Positions 50,468 to 59,908 of a DNA stretch of 64,000 nt are shown here, in pieces; position 1 is the stretch's first letter; the number at the start of each line of letters is the position of its first letter. The notes under the pieces were generated by a model. The model was given only the letters and a program-made list of their open reading frames with translations. It searched no databases and was not told the DNA's origin. This stretch comes from Roseococcus suduntuyensis. GTDB lineage: Bacteria; Pseudomonadota; Alphaproteobacteria; Acetobacterales; Acetobacteraceae. The position numbers and the translations under genes are program-made. The stretch spans positions 82,556 through 146,555 of the forward strand of contig NZ_JACIDJ010000004.1 of the NCBI RefSeq assembly GCF_014196305.1, read 5' to 3'.

Positions 50468-51943
50468 TCAATCGCGCTGTCGGCGCGCCAGGCGCATGCG
50501 GCCGAAACGGCGGAACAGCCCGCGCTTGGCCAGGCTTTCGAAGGCCTCGCCCGGGCCCTCGGGGTCCAGCACCTCATTGTCCGCGAGCCAGGTCTCGACG
50601 GCGTTGAGGTCGGGCGTCTCATAGGGCACCAGGCTGCGCCCCGCGCCCCGCAGCGCCTCGATCGCGCCGATGAGCGAGCCGCCCTCCGCGATCCGCGCCG
50701 CCACCTCCTCCGGTGTCACGCCCAGATGTTCCGCCAGCAGCCCGTCGCGCACATCCGTGATGGCGGCGCGCGCGGCATCGTCGCGGCCTTCCAGCACCAC
50801 GTCGCACTCCACATCGAGGCGCAGCGAGCGGTTGTTCATGTTGGAGGAACCCACGCGCAGCACCGCGTCATCCACCACCATCACCTTGGCGTGGACATAG
50901 ATGTGCCGCCCGCCCGTGGTGACGGGGTGGTAGATGCGGAAACGCCCATGCGGGTCATGCCCGCGCAGCGCCTCGCGCAGCCGCGCGCGGGCGGTGTCCA
51001 TCGCGATGGGCTCCAGCCAGCCCTGGGCGGTGTGCGGGTTCACCAGCACGATCTCGGGGCCGTCCGGCTCCGCGAGGCGCCGCGCCATGGCCTCGGCGAT
51101 GCGGCGCGAGGCGAAATACTGGCTCTCGGCATAGATGTGCCGCCGCGCGCGCATGATGAGGTCCAGGTACAACGCCTCGATCTCATGGATGGCCGGCGCG
51201 TCGGGCATCTCGGGCCGCGTGCGCGCGATGCCGATCTCGACATCCTCGAATTGCGGCGCGAGCCATTCGGGCCAGAGATCGGCCTGGCCCTCCACCGGCG
51301 GCAATTCCTCCCCGCCCGCGATCTTCCAGCGTTCCCGCGCCAGCTCCGCCAGGGCGGCGGCGGCGGGGCCGGTCAGGGCCGTGGTCGCGTCATGCCAGGG
51401 CTTGTCGGGCGCGCCATTCGGGAGGATGCGACGCGGCTCGTCGTCGGCATGGTCGCGCGTGTCCCAGCGTTCGCCCGTCATGTCGATGCCGCCACAGAAG
51501 GCGATGGCGTCGTCCAGCACCAGGATCTTCTGGTGCTGCGAGCCGCCCACGGGGTGCGCGCCATCCAGCCGCGCGGTGATGCGCGGATGCGCCTTCCAGC
51601 GCAGCAGGGTGAAGAAGGTGGTGCCGCGGAACAGGGTGCGGATGGCGCCCAGGTCCCAGCGCAGGATGAAGACCTCAAGCTCCGGCCGCTGCCGCACCAG
51701 CCACAGGATGAAATCGGCGAGCCGGGGCGGCGCGCCCTCCGCCGCCTCGCCCGGCGTCAGCTCGATGCGCGCGTCGAAATCCCAGCCGATGAGCATGATG
51801 CGCCGCCGCGCCCGCAGCATCGCGTCGCGCGCCGCGCGGAAGTAATCGGCCGCGTCCACGACGACGGCCATGCGGTCGGCGCGGGCGGTGCGCCAGCAGG
51901 TCTGGCCTGGGCGAAGCAGGTCGTGGTTGCTCATTTCCCGCAT
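50468..51943 (-). CDS. Phospholipase D/cardiolipin synthase-like protein
   Basis: 491 residues (ATG 51943; ATG 51934 also possible, neither with a clear ribosome-binding site). Two HKD motifs: HQKILVLDDAIAFCGGID and HAKVMVVDDAVLRVGSSNMNNRS. Both are complete, so it should be an active phosphodiesterase or phosphatidyl transferase. No N-terminal membrane helices are seen, unlike typical ClsA cardiolipin synthases, so it may be ClsB/C-like or a phospholipase. Divergent from the RNase D-like gene. Confidence 0.9.
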   Translation of the reverse strand: MREMSNHDLLRPGQTCWRTARADRMAVVVDAADYFRAARDAMLRARRRIMLIGWDFDARIELTPGEAAEGAPPRLADFILWLVRQRPELEVFILRWDLGAIRTLFRGTTFFTLLRWKAHPRITARLDGAHPVGGSQHQKILVLDDAIAFCGGIDMTGERWDTRDHADDEPRRILPNGAPDKPWHDATTALTGPAAAALAELARERWKIAGGEELPPVEGQADLWPEWLAPQFEDVEIGIARTRPEMPDAPAIHEIEALYLDLIMRARRHIYAESQYFASRRIAEAMARRLAEPDGPEIVLVNPHTAQGWLEPIAMDTARARLREALRGHDPHGRFRIYHPVTTGGRHIYVHAKVMVVDDAVLRVGSSNMNNRSLRLDVECDVVLEGRDDAARAAITDVRDGLLAEHLGVTPEEVAARIAEGGSLIGAIEALRGAGRSLVPYETPDLNAVETWLADNEVLDPEGPGEAFESLAKRGLFRRFGRMRLARRQRD

Positions 51944-52100
51944 TGGCGGGCGCGACGCCGCCAGGGTCAAGGCATGCGCGCGATTTGCCAACCTGCCGTG
52001 CGGGCGGCCGGCGCGCCCGCAGCCTGCGGTGGCTTGCCGCCCGGCCGGCGCCAGGGCTATGCCTCTCCACATTCCCCAGACAGAGATCGAGGTGCGCCCG

Positions 52101-52754
52101 ATGGCGAAGACCATGTTCACGCCGGCCGGCCCCGTCCACCTGCATTTGCACGACCTGCCCGCGGGGCTCGACCTCGGGCCGGTGGTGGCGGTGGACACGG
52201 AGGCGATGGGCCTGGATGCGCGGCGCGACCGGCTGTGCCTGGTGCAGCTTTCCTCCGGCGATGGCGCGGCGCACCTGGTGCAGCTCATCCCCGAGAGCCT
52301 GGGCGGGCATGGCTACAAGGCGCCGAATCTGGCCGCGCTGATGAGTGACCCCGCGACGGTGAAGCTGTTCCACTTCGCCCGCTTCGACGTGGGGCTGCTG
52401 CACCACGCGCTGGGCGTGGAGATCCGCCCCGTGCGCTGCACCAAGATCGCCTCCAAGCTGATCCGCACCTACACCGACCGGCACGGGCTTAAGGACCTGC
52501 TGCGCGAATTGCTGGGCGTGGAGATCAGCAAGCAGCAGCAGACCAGCGACTGGGGCGCGCTCGAACTCACGCCCGAGCAATGCGCCTATGCGGCCAGCGA
52601 CGTGCTGCACCTGCACGCGCTCTGGGCGAAGCTGGAGGCGTTGCTCAAGCGCGAAGGCAGGCTGGAACTGGCCCAGGCCTGCTATGATTTCCTGCCGACG
52701 CGCGGGAAGCTCGATTTGCTGGGGTATGAGGAGCCGGACCTGTTCCATCACTGA
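52101..52754 (+). CDS. rnd: Ribonuclease D-like 3'-5' exonuclease
   Basis: 217 residues from ATG 52101, preceded by CGAGGTG; an ATG at 52059 would add 14 residues. DEDDy exonuclease motifs: Exo I VDTEAMGL, Exo II HFARFDVGLL, Exo III YAASDVLHLH (Tyr and Asp). The C-terminal HRDC domains of E. coli RNase D are absent, as in the short alphaproteobacterial form. Acts in tRNA or structured RNA 3' maturation. The TGA stop lies at the start of a palindromic repeat pair. Confidence 0.88.
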   Translation: MAKTMFTPAGPVHLHLHDLPAGLDLGPVVAVDTEAMGLDARRDRLCLVQLSSGDGAAHLVQLIPESLGGHGYKAPNLAALMSDPATVKLFHFARFDVGLLHHALGVEIRPVRCTKIASKLIRTYTDRHGLKDLLRELLGVEISKQQQTSDWGALELTPEQCAYAASDVLHLHALWAKLEALLKREGRLELAQACYDFLPTRGKLDLLGYEEPDLFHH

Positions 52755-52855
52755 CACGCGATCGCCGCAGGGCGCAGCCCGGAGGCGTGAATCGCGTGTT
52801 TCATCACTGACACGCGATCGCCGCAGGGCGCAGCCCGGAGGCGTGAATCGCGTGT
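52748..52855. repeat. Two copies of a 56-bp palindromic repeat (family A, diverged)
   Basis: Units start at 52748 and 52804 and are nearly identical. Each has perfect 9-base arms, ACACGCGAT (52754-52762) and ATCGCGTGT (52791-52799), with inner pairs GGGC-GCA-GCCC. Read on the minus strand they share the core GATTCACGCC...GGGCTGCGCCC with the 22868-23012 array, with arm bases changed in a pair-preserving way. The first unit includes the rnd stop codon. Could act as a 3' mRNA stabiliser for rnd. Confidence 0.85.
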
Positions 52856-52882
52856 CCCGTTCCAGCAGGCCCGGCGCCGGGG

Positions 52883-53473
52883 TCAGCCGGGGTCTATCCA
52901 CCCCACATGCCCATCGGCACGGCGATAGACCACGTTGATCGTGCGGCTCACGCTGTTGCGGAACACCACCACCGGCGCGCCGGAGAGATCAAGCCGCATG
53001 GTCGCCTCGCCCACCGAGAGCACATGCAGCTCGCCCAGCGGCTCGGCCACCACGGCGGGGTGGTCGGCATTGGTGATGGCCTCACCCTCCTCGGCGTCCT
53101 CGTCATGCGTGACGACATACTCGCGCAGCACCTCGGACGTCTCGCGCTCGGCCGCCTGGCCGCGGGCGTGCTCATTGGCGCGGCGGCGGTAGCGGCGCAG
53201 GCGCTTGGCCACATGCTCGGCCGCCTCGTCGAAGGCGCGCTGCGCGTCAGGCCCCTGCCCCTCGCCGCGCAGGCTCAGCCCGCGCCCGGCATGGAGGTTG
53301 ATGTCGCAGGCGAAATGCCCGCCATTGCTGCCCTTGGCCCCCTTGTGGAAGGTGACGCGCGCTTCCAGCGCGTGGTCGAAATACTTGCCCGTGATCGCTT
53401 CCAGTCCGTCGGCCACATGGACGCGCAGCGCGTCCGATGTCTCGACCTGCTTGCCAGCGACGGTGATGTGCAT
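52883..53473 (-). CDS. hpf: Ribosome hibernation promoting factor, long form
   Basis: 196 residues. N-terminal S30AE domain (MHITVAGKQVETSDALRVHVADGLEAITGKYF) binds the decoding centre; the C-terminal domain (HVLSVGEATMRLDLSGAPVVVFRN) mediates 100S ribosome dimerisation. A strong purine site AGAGGAAAGG precedes the start. It lies 52 bases downstream of rpoN, the usual order. In many relatives ptsN follows; here a repeat pair and a convergent exonuclease gene follow instead. Confidence 0.94.
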   Translation of the reverse strand: MHITVAGKQVETSDALRVHVADGLEAITGKYFDHALEARVTFHKGAKGSNGGHFACDINLHAGRGLSLRGEGQGPDAQRAFDEAAEHVAKRLRRYRRRANEHARGQAAERETSEVLREYVVTHDEDAEEGEAITNADHPAVVAEPLGELHVLSVGEATMRLDLSGAPVVVFRNSVSRTINVVYRRADGHVGWIDPG

Positions 53474-53525
53474 GGGCTACCTTTCCTCTGTCCAGCCGTC
53501 ATCCGGCCAGCAGGGAGGTCGCCCT

Positions 53526-54989
53526 TCAGGCCGTGACGGCCTTTTCGCGCTTGCGCTGCACCGATGAGGGGATGCGCATCGCTTCCCGGTATTTGGCCAC
53601 GGTTCGACGCGCGATGTCCACGCCTTCTTCACGTAGACGCAACACGATTGCATCATCCGAAAGAATGGCGCAGGGCGGCTCCGCGTTGATCATTCCGCGA
53701 ATGCGATGACGCACCGCCTCTGCACTCACGCTTTCTCCGCCCGCGGTGCCCGCGATGGCGGTGGTAAAGAAATACTTAAGCTCCAACGTGCCACGCGGCG
53801 TGGCGAGATACTTGTTGGCGGTGACGCGGCTGACGGTGCTTTCGTGCATCTCCACCGCCTCCGCCACGTCGCGCAGGATCAAGGGGCGCAGGTGCTCCAC
53901 GCCATGGCGGAAGAAGGCGTCCTGCCGGCGGATGATCTCGCTGGCCACCTTCAGGATGGTGTTGGCCCGCTGCTCCAGGCTCTTCACCAGCCAGTTCGCG
54001 GATTGCAGTTGCTCGGCCAGGAAGGTCTTCTGCTCGCGGTCGCGCAGGTTCACCACGGCGCGGGCCGCGAAGCCGCGGTTGACCAGCACGCGCGGCAGTG
54101 TCTCGGGGTTGAGGTCCAGCACCCAGCCGCCCTCGGGCGAGGGGCGCATCAGCACGTCGGGCTGGATGGTCTGCAAGGGCGCGTCATCGGCGCCGGCGCC
54201 GGGCTTGGGGTCGAGGCGCTTCAACTCGGCCACCATCTCGGCCAGGTCCTCGGCATCCACGCCGCAGGCCTCCATCAGGCCGCGCATGTCGCGCCGGGCC
54301 AGCAGGCGCAGGTGGTCCAGCAGGCGGGCCATGTAGGGGTCGTAGCGGCCCCGGTCCTCCAGCTGCACCTGCAGGCATTCGCGCAGGTCGCGGCAGAACA
54401 TGCCCACGGGTTCGAAGCGCTGCATGGCGCGGCGCACGCGCTCGACCACCGCGACATCGCAGCCCAGCCGCGCGGCCATGGCGTCGGCGTCCAGCGTCAG
54501 GCGGCCGCTGGGCTCCACCATCGCGAGAAGGGCCGCGCCGATCAGCCGCTCCTGCCCCTCGGGCAGGTTGAGGCGCAGCTGCTCCGCGAGCCGTTCGCGC
54601 AGGTTGGGGCCGGCGCCGGCCATCTCCTCGATGCCCGAGAGATCATCGCTGAAATCGGCACGGCCGCCCGCACCCACCGGCCCGAAATCCGGCGTGTGCG
54701 CCTCGCCCGCATCCACCACGTTGGAGTAGTCGGCGTCGAGCGCCTGTTCGGGGAAGGTGTCGGCGCTGGCGGCCGCGGCGGCGTCGGGCGGCGGCGCCTC
54801 GGCGGCCACGGCCACGCTGCGGGCCTCGTCGCGTTCCAGCAGCGGGTTGCGCTCCAGCTCCTCCTCGACGAAGGCCATCACCTCCATGTTGGAGGATTGC
54901 AGCAGCTTGATCGCCTGCCGCAGCTGCGGCGTCATCACCAGCGATTGCGACTGCCGCAGGTCGAGGCGCGGGCCGAGCATGGACGCCAT
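53526..54989 (-). CDS. rpoN: RNA polymerase sigma-54 factor
   Basis: 487 residues (ATG 54989; ATG 54980 also possible). Region I, the activator-interacting helix, is QSLVMTPQLRQAIKLLQ. A Q- and acid-poor but Ala/Pro-rich region II spans about residues 50-110. The core-binding and HTH regions follow, and the RpoN box is ARRTVAKYREAMRIPSS near the C-terminus, which reads the -24 element. It directs nitrogen, flagellar and other activator-dependent genes. A consensus -24/-12 promoter is found 7 kb away at 60525. Cotranscribed with lptB and hpf. Confidence 0.96.
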   Translation of the reverse strand: MASMLGPRLDLRQSQSLVMTPQLRQAIKLLQSSNMEVMAFVEEELERNPLLERDEARSVAVAAEAPPPDAAAAASADTFPEQALDADYSNVVDAGEAHTPDFGPVGAGGRADFSDDLSGIEEMAGAGPNLRERLAEQLRLNLPEGQERLIGAALLAMVEPSGRLTLDADAMAARLGCDVAVVERVRRAMQRFEPVGMFCRDLRECLQVQLEDRGRYDPYMARLLDHLRLLARRDMRGLMEACGVDAEDLAEMVAELKRLDPKPGAGADDAPLQTIQPDVLMRPSPEGGWVLDLNPETLPRVLVNRGFAARAVVNLRDREQKTFLAEQLQSANWLVKSLEQRANTILKVASEIIRRQDAFFRHGVEHLRPLILRDVAEAVEMHESTVSRVTANKYLATPRGTLELKYFFTTAIAGTAGGESVSAEAVRHRIRGMINAEPPCAILSDDAIVLRLREEGVDIARRTVAKYREAMRIPSSVQRKREKAVTA

Positions 54990-55035
54990 CAGCCGCGCTC
55001 AGTCGCGGGGGCGGCGGGCCCTGGCACCGCCGCCA

Positions 55036-56382
55036 TCAAAGGCTGAATTTTTCGCCCAGATAGACGCGCCGCACGCCTTCATGGGCGACGATCTCCTGCG
55101 GGCGGCCCTCCATCAGCACCTGGCCGTCATGCATGATGTAGGCGCGGTCGATGATCTCCAGCGTCTCACGCACATTGTGGTCGGTGATGAGCACGCCGAT
55201 GCCGCGGTTCTTCAGGTGCTTCACCAGGTCGCGGATTTCGCCGACGGCGATGGGGTCGATGCCCGCCAACGGTTCGTCCAGCAGGATATAGGCGGGGTGG
55301 GTGGCCAGCGCGCGCGCGATCTCGCAGCGCCGCCGCTCCCCGCCCGACAGCGCCAGCGAAGGCGCGCGGCGCAGATGCGCGATGCCGAATTCGTTGAGCA
55401 GGCTGTCCAGCATCTGCTCGCGCCGGTCGCGCTTGGGTTCCACCACTTCCAGCGCGGCGCGGATGTTGTCCTCGACGGAGAGGCCCCGGAAGATCGAGGC
55501 CTCCTGCGGCAGGTAGCCAAGGCCCAGCCGCGCGCGGCGATACATGGGCAGGTGGGTGACGTCGGCCCCGTCCATGGTGACGCTGCCCTCGTCGGGACGC
55601 ACCAGGCCCGTGATCATGTAGAAGGTGGTGGTCTTGCCCGCGCCATTGGGGCCGAGCAGCCCCACTGCCTCGCCACGCTTCAGGTGCAGCGAGACCTGCC
55701 GCACCACGGGCCGCTTCTTGTAGCGCTTGCCCAGCCCAGTCGCGACCAGCCCGCCCGAGCCCTCGACGGCGGTCAGCGCCGGCGCGGCGGGGCGCGGCGC
55801 GGGGGTGCCGCGGATGACGGCGGGGGCGGCCGGCGGCGGGGTTTCGGCGGCGCGCATCCGCGCGGTGGGCGCGGCGGGCGGGGCCGGCGCGGGCTTGCTG
55901 GCCGGGACCACGGCGGCCGGCGGCACGGGCGCAGCCGGTCGGACCGGCGCGGCGGGCGGAACCGGCGCGGGCTTGGGTGGCGCAGCCTCGGCGACTGGGG
56001 GCGGGCTCACGGGCTGGGGCCCGGGTGGCGCAGGCCGCGCCGCGTCCGACGTGGCCGGCTTGGGCGGCGGAGGCGTGGACGCGACAGCGGCCGCGAGGGG
56101 TGGCGCCACGGAAGGCGCCGCCGGTGCGGAGGATGCGCCCGCGGGCAGCCCGGATTGTGTCCCGGCGGGCAGTGTGTTTGGCGTCACGGGCGCGGCCGCG
56201 GGCGCGGGGGGCGCGGCCGGCTGCCCCACGCTCACCTCCGGCGGCGTGGCGACGGCCACCAGCAGCCCCGCCAGGGTCGTGCTCCGGCCCGGCGTGGTGA
56301 AGGCGGGCGCGGGCGAAGGCACCGTGTTCGGCGCGGCGGCGGGCGCCCGACCTTCCGGTGGGTTCTCCTTCCCCCCGCTCAC
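55036..56382 (-). CDS. lptB: LPS export ABC ATPase LptB with long Pro/Ala-rich N-terminal extension
   Basis: 448 residues if started at the GTG overlapping the lptA stop (GTGA). The last 240 residues are a normal Lpt[18 protein letters not shown], Walker [10 protein letters not shown], signature [15 protein letters not shown], Walker [14 protein letters not shown] and the GVLITDHNV switch. The first 205 or so residues are low-complexity Pro/Ala/Val and are not part of any known LptB. An internal ATG near residue 175 (MRAAETPPP) or a later start could give a shorter protein. LptB powers LPS transport through LptFG. Confidence 0.9.
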   Translation of the reverse strand: MSGGKENPPEGRAPAAAPNTVPSPAPAFTTPGRSTTLAGLLVAVATPPEVSVGQPAAPPAPAAAPVTPNTLPAGTQSGLPAGASSAPAAPSVAPPLAAAVASTPPPPKPATSDAARPAPPGPQPVSPPPVAEAAPPKPAPVPPAAPVRPAAPVPPAAVVPASKPAPAPPAAPTARMRAAETPPPAAPAVIRGTPAPRPAAPALTAVEGSGGLVATGLGKRYKKRPVVRQVSLHLKRGEAVGLLGPNGAGKTTTFYMITGLVRPDEGSVTMDGADVTHLPMYRRARLGLGYLPQEASIFRGLSVEDNIRAALEVVEPKRDRREQMLDSLLNEFGIAHLRRAPSLALSGGERRRCEIARALATHPAYILLDEPLAGIDPIAVGEIRDLVKHLKNRGIGVLITDHNVRETLEIIDRAYIMHDGQVLMEGRPQEIVAHEGVRRVYLGEKFSL

Positions 56383-57305
56383 GGCCGCGTGCCCTGTCCG
56401 GGCAGGGTGGATTCCCGCGCGCCGGGCGCCACCACGCCCTGCACGCGCTGGCCGCCCTGGCCCACCAGGCGCGAGACGCCGGTGTTGAGGTTCACCAGCG
56501 CCTCCTGCCCGTTGATCTGGTTCTGCCCGCGCGTGATGCGGACATTGCCCAGCAGCCGCGCCTGGCCCGTCTCGGCCGAATAGACGCCGCGGTCACCCCG
56601 CACCACCTCCTCGGCGCTGCGGATCTCGACATTCCCGAACAGCTCCACCCGGTCGAGCCGCCCCTGGCCGGGCGGGGGCGCGGCGGCGCCCTGGGTGCCC
56701 GGGCGCGGCGCGGTGCGGGCGGCCGCGGCCTGCGGGTTGTTGGCGTCCTCCAGCAGATAGGCCACCAGCACGTCGGCGGTGATGCGCCGCCCGTCCTCGG
56801 TGACGACCAGCGCATTGCCCCGCGCCACGGCCATGCGGCGCTGCGTCCAGTATTCCAGGCTGTCGCGCGCGGTGATGGCCTGCTGCGGCGTGGTCAGGCT
56901 GATGTTGCGGCCGGAGAGCACGAGCACCGACTGGTCCATGTCATAGACCGCGCGGTCGCCGGTCGCGACGTCGGTCGCGGTGGAGATGCGGACATTGCCC
57001 TCCGCCTCCAGCCGCCAGATCTCGTTGCTGCCGCCCAGCGCCTCGCTGCGCGGGCCATTGGCGGGGGCCGGGGCCGCGCCGGGCTGGGGCCGGTAGCGCG
57101 CCAGCAGCCGGGCGGCGTCCACCGCGGTGCCCGCGCGCTCGGCCCGGGCGCCGCCGCGCGCCACCACCACCTGCTCGGCCTGGCGCCACTCGATGCCGTC
57201 ATTGGCCGTGATGTCCACGGGCCCGCCCTGGCTGAGGTCTATGGTCTGCGCCAGCGCGGGACCGGTCAGCAGCAATGGCCCGAGGATGGCGAGGGTGCGG
57301 ATCAT
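56379..57305 (-). CDS. lptA: LPS transport periplasmic protein LptA
   Basis: 308 residues. Signal peptide [20 protein letters not shown], then OstA-type beta-jellyroll repeats ([70 protein letters not shown]). LptA forms the periplasmic bridge that carries lipopolysaccharide from LptBFGC to LptD. It is longer than the E. coli protein because of two Pro/Ala-rich insertions. Its start overlaps the lptC stop by 4 bases. Confidence 0.93.
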   Translation of the reverse strand: MIRTLAILGPLLLTGPALAQTIDLSQGGPVDITANDGIEWRQAEQVVVARGGARAERAGTAVDAARLLARYRPQPGAAPAPANGPRSEALGGSNEIWRLEAEGNVRISTATDVATGDRAVYDMDQSVLVLSGRNISLTTPQQAITARDSLEYWTQRRMAVARGNALVVTEDGRRITADVLVAYLLEDANNPQAAAARTAPRPGTQGAAAPPPGQGRLDRVELFGNVEIRSAEEVVRGDRGVYSAETGQARLLGNVRITRGQNQINGQEALVNLNTGVSRLVGQGGQRVQGVVAPGARESTLPGQGTRP

Positions 57306-58015
57306 TCCCGCGCCTCCAGCACCGCATGGGCGCGTCCGGTGAAGATGACGACGGCGCCGCGATCGGTCATTTCAAAGCCTTCCGAATGGATGGTGCCGAA
57401 GGGGCCCTGGGCCCGGGTGGGGCTCTGGCCGCTGGCCGCGCCCTCGGTCACGCGCACGGCGGCGCGCTGGGTGCGGAACATCATCCCGTTGTCGTGAAAG
57501 ACGGTCACCTCGCCCTCCAGGTCCAGCAGGCTGCCGGCGCGATCGTAGCGGCCGTCCCGGCTTTCGAGATAGACCCAGCCGCCATCGGTCAGCAGGATGT
57601 CGGCCTTGGGCTGGTCCAGCACCACGATCTCCTGCCCCTCGGGACGCCCATCCTCGCCGCGCGCCACCCGGCCGCCGGCGGCGCTGACGGTGTAGGGGCG
57701 GCTCACCTCGTCCACGCCCTGGTAGCGGGGGGCGACCATCTGCAGGGCCTCGGGCTCCGGCCCCGGGGCGCGGCGGAAGGAGAGGCGGGCGTCGCGCCCG
57801 TCAATGTCCGGCCAGAACAGGATGAGGGAGAACAGCCCCGCCGCCAGCAGCGGCAGGCTCAGCTTGGCCAGCCGCACCGTCCAGCGCCGCCGCGCGAGCG
57901 CGCGCCTGGTGGGCGCCACGCGGGCGCGCGAGGGGATGAGGCCACGCTCGCGGTCGCTGGGCAGCACCGCGAAGTCCTGGCGCACCGGGCGGTTCGCGTT
58001 CACCGGGTCGGCCAT
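57302..58015 (-). CDS. lptC: LPS export protein LptC
   Basis: 237 residues from ATG 58015 (G-rich site upstream). A basic N-terminus of about 50 residues precedes one membrane helix (LAKLSLPLLAAGLFSLILFWPD), then a periplasmic LptC domain (YTVSAAGGRVARG, LDLEGEVTVFHDNGMMFRTQRA). Anchored in the inner membrane, it passes LPS from LptFG to LptA. First gene of the lptC-lptA-lptB-rpoN-hpf unit. Confidence 0.92.
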   Translation of the reverse strand: MADPVNANRPVRQDFAVLPSDRERGLIPSRARVAPTRRALARRRWTVRLAKLSLPLLAAGLFSLILFWPDIDGRDARLSFRRAPGPEPEALQMVAPRYQGVDEVSRPYTVSAAGGRVARGEDGRPEGQEIVVLDQPKADILLTDGGWVYLESRDGRYDRAGSLLDLEGEVTVFHDNGMMFRTQRAAVRVTEGAASGQSPTRAQGPFGTIHSEGFEMTDRGAVVIFTGRAHAVLEARE

Positions 58016-58119
58016 GGCGCCCCCCCTTTCCCGACACGCGCGCGGCCCCACGCGAGCGCCACGGGGGCGCGGGCGGGCCAGGGCGCGGCGGGGCGTGGAC
58101 GCAAGCTGGACACGGGCCT

Positions 58120-58149
58120 TGTATGGGGGCCGGCCCGCGCCGGGGTCAA
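58120..58149 (-). promoter_or_regulatory. Candidate sigma-70 promoter of the lptC operon
   Basis: On the minus strand TTGACC (58149-58144) is followed 18 bases later by CATACA (58125-58120). About 105 bases separate it from the lptC ATG. Only a visual match. Confidence 0.35.
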
Positions 58150-58193
58150 GGCAAGGATCATGCCAGAGATGTGGCGGCCTGTTGCGAAAGGTG

Positions 58194-58715
58194 TCAGACC
58201 CGCTCGGACACCTTGATCGCCACCTTGCAGCCCAGCTTGATCGCGGCCGAGAGCACCCGGTAGCCGGGCGTCAGTTCCGCCTCGTTGGCGAGGCCGATGT
58301 CGCGGTGCTCCAGCTCCTCCGCGCGGAAGCGGGCGATGTCCTCGCGCAGCTTCGCCTCGTCGGGGCCGAGCTTGGCTTCCTGTTCCTGGTAGTGCTCGTC
58401 GATCGCCTCCTCGACGGCGACGGTGCAGGCCATGGCCGCCCGCGCGCCCATGGCGGCCGTGGCGGCGCCAAGCGCGAATCCGGCCACATGCCAGAAGGGC
58501 AGCAGGGCGGTGGGGCGCACCCGCCGCTCCGCGATCAGGCGGGAGAAGGTGTCGAGATGCTCCTGCTCCTGCTCCTGCATGTGGCGGATGGTGGGCTCGT
58601 GCTTCGTGCCGCGCAGCACCGCGAGCTGGCCCTGGTAGATCCGCTTCGCGCCATATTCCCCAGCATGGTCCACGCGGATGACCTGCTCCAGGTAGCGGCG
58701 GGGGGTGGTGCTCAT
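58194..58715 (-). CDS. coq7: Coq7-type demethoxyubiquinone hydroxylase
   Basis: 173 residues from ATG 58715, overlapping the dsbB stop by 4 bases. Di-iron carboxylate ligands: VDHAGEYGA (Glu), EQEQEHLDTF (ExxH), EEAIDEHYQEQ and EELEHRDIGL (ExxH). It adds the last hydroxyl group in ubiquinone synthesis at the inner membrane. The ligand set is complete and the length normal. Confidence 0.95.
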   Translation of the reverse strand: MSTTPRRYLEQVIRVDHAGEYGAKRIYQGQLAVLRGTKHEPTIRHMQEQEQEHLDTFSRLIAERRVRPTALLPFWHVAGFALGAATAAMGARAAMACTVAVEEAIDEHYQEQEAKLGPDEAKLREDIARFRAEELEHRDIGLANEAELTPGYRVLSAAIKLGCKVAIKVSERV

Positions 58716-59182
58716 CGGCGGCGGTTCCTCTCGGCGATGACGAGGGCGAGCCCCGCCAGGGAAAGACCATAGATCAGGTTCAAAGCGGCCATGGAAAGGG
58801 GGACGCCCGGAATGAGCCACACCGGCTCGTCGCAGGGCTTGGTGGGGGCGGCGGCAAGGCTCGCCATCATCTGGTCCAGCGTCATGGCGCCGCCGGCCGT
58901 GGGGGCCGCGCAGCCCGGCAGGGGCGAGGGCCACCAGCCGAACTCCACCCCCACATGGAAGCCCGCGATGCCGGCCGAGACCAGCGCGGCCGCGCCCGCG
59001 GCCCACAGCAGCTTGCGCCGCGCCACGAAATGCGCGGCCAGCGCCAGCGCCGCCGCCGCCCAGTAGGGCCAGCGCTGCCACAGGCACAGCTCGCAGGGGA
59101 CGAGTTCGAACCAGGTCTCGCTGCCGCGCGCGAAAAGCGGCGCGGCGGCGGCCAGAAGGGCGACGAGAAGGGCACCGGACAT
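58712..59182 (-). CDS. Disulfide bond formation protein DsbB family
   Basis: 156 residues from ATG 59182. Four membrane helices; the first periplasmic loop holds the quinone-linked pair in PCELCLWQRWPYW, and the second pair is in PGCAAP and KPCDEP. It reoxidises a DsbA-like partner and reduces ubiquinone. Overlap with coq7, a ubiquinone biosynthesis gene, is a sensible functional pairing. Divergent from the GST gene across 85 bases. Confidence 0.92.
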   Translation of the reverse strand: MSGALLVALLAAAAPLFARGSETWFELVPCELCLWQRWPYWAAAALALAAHFVARRKLLWAAGAAALVSAGIAGFHVGVEFGWWPSPLPGCAAPTAGGAMTLDQMMASLAAAPTKPCDEPVWLIPGVPLSMAALNLIYGLSLAGLALVIAERNRRR

Positions 59183-59267
59183 GTGGCGGCATGTGCCCTG
59201 CGTCCGCCCCTTCCGCAATGCCCGGCGGCCACGTTACGCTTCCCGCACCAAAGGGAGGCCATTGTCC

Positions 59268-59894
59268 ATGCTGCGTATCTGGGGCCGCACGAGCTCGTCC
59301 AACGTCATGAAGCTGCTCTGGCTCTGCGAGGAGCTGGGCATACCCTATGAGCGGGTGGATGCCGGCGGCGCCTTCGGCCGCACGCGGGACGCGGACTACC
59401 TGGCCATGAACCCCAATGCCCGCGTGCCCACCCTCGAGGAGCCGGACGGCTTCGCCCTGTGGGAGAGCAACACCATCTGCCGCTACCTGGTGGCCACCCG
59501 CGCGCCCGGCCATGCCCTGCACCCCACCGAGCCCCGGGCCCGGGCGCGGACGGAACGCTGGATGGACTGGCAGCTCGGCCATCTCAACGCGCCCATGACC
59601 GTGATCTTCTTCACCTATGTCCGCACGCCCGAGGAAAAGCGCGACATGGTGGCCACCGCCGCCGCCCGGAACGAGGCCGAGGCGCTGTGGGACATGGTGG
59701 AAAACGCGCTGGGCGACGACCCCTATCTGGGCGGGGCGGAGCCGAGCCTGGCCGACATCGCGCTCGGCCCCTACCTGCACCGATGGCTGAACCTGCCGAT
59801 CACGCGCAAGGCGCAGCCCCGCATCGAGGCCTGGTATGCGCGGCTGAAGCAGCGCCCGGGCTTCGCCACACACATCGCCGTGCCGATGAGCTGA
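59268..59894 (+). CDS. Glutathione S-transferase
   Basis: 208 residues from ATG 59268 with AAGGGAGG nine bases upstream. RTSSSNVMKLLWLCEELGIPYER is the N-terminal G-site helix with catalytic-type Ser residues, NPNARVPTLEEPDG holds the cis-Pro, WESNTICRYL the gamma-Glu contact, and SLADIALGPYLHRW the C-terminal N-capping motif. Theta/beta-like class. Fourteen bases upstream of a cupin gene. Confidence 0.92.
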   Translation: MLRIWGRTSSSNVMKLLWLCEELGIPYERVDAGGAFGRTRDADYLAMNPNARVPTLEEPDGFALWESNTICRYLVATRAPGHALHPTEPRARARTERWMDWQLGHLNAPMTVIFFTYVRTPEEKRDMVATAAARNEAEALWDMVENALGDDPYLGGAEPSLADIALGPYLHRWLNLPITRKAQPRIEAWYARLKQRPGFATHIAVPMS

Positions 59895-59908
59895 AAGGGA
59901 GCGCGCGC

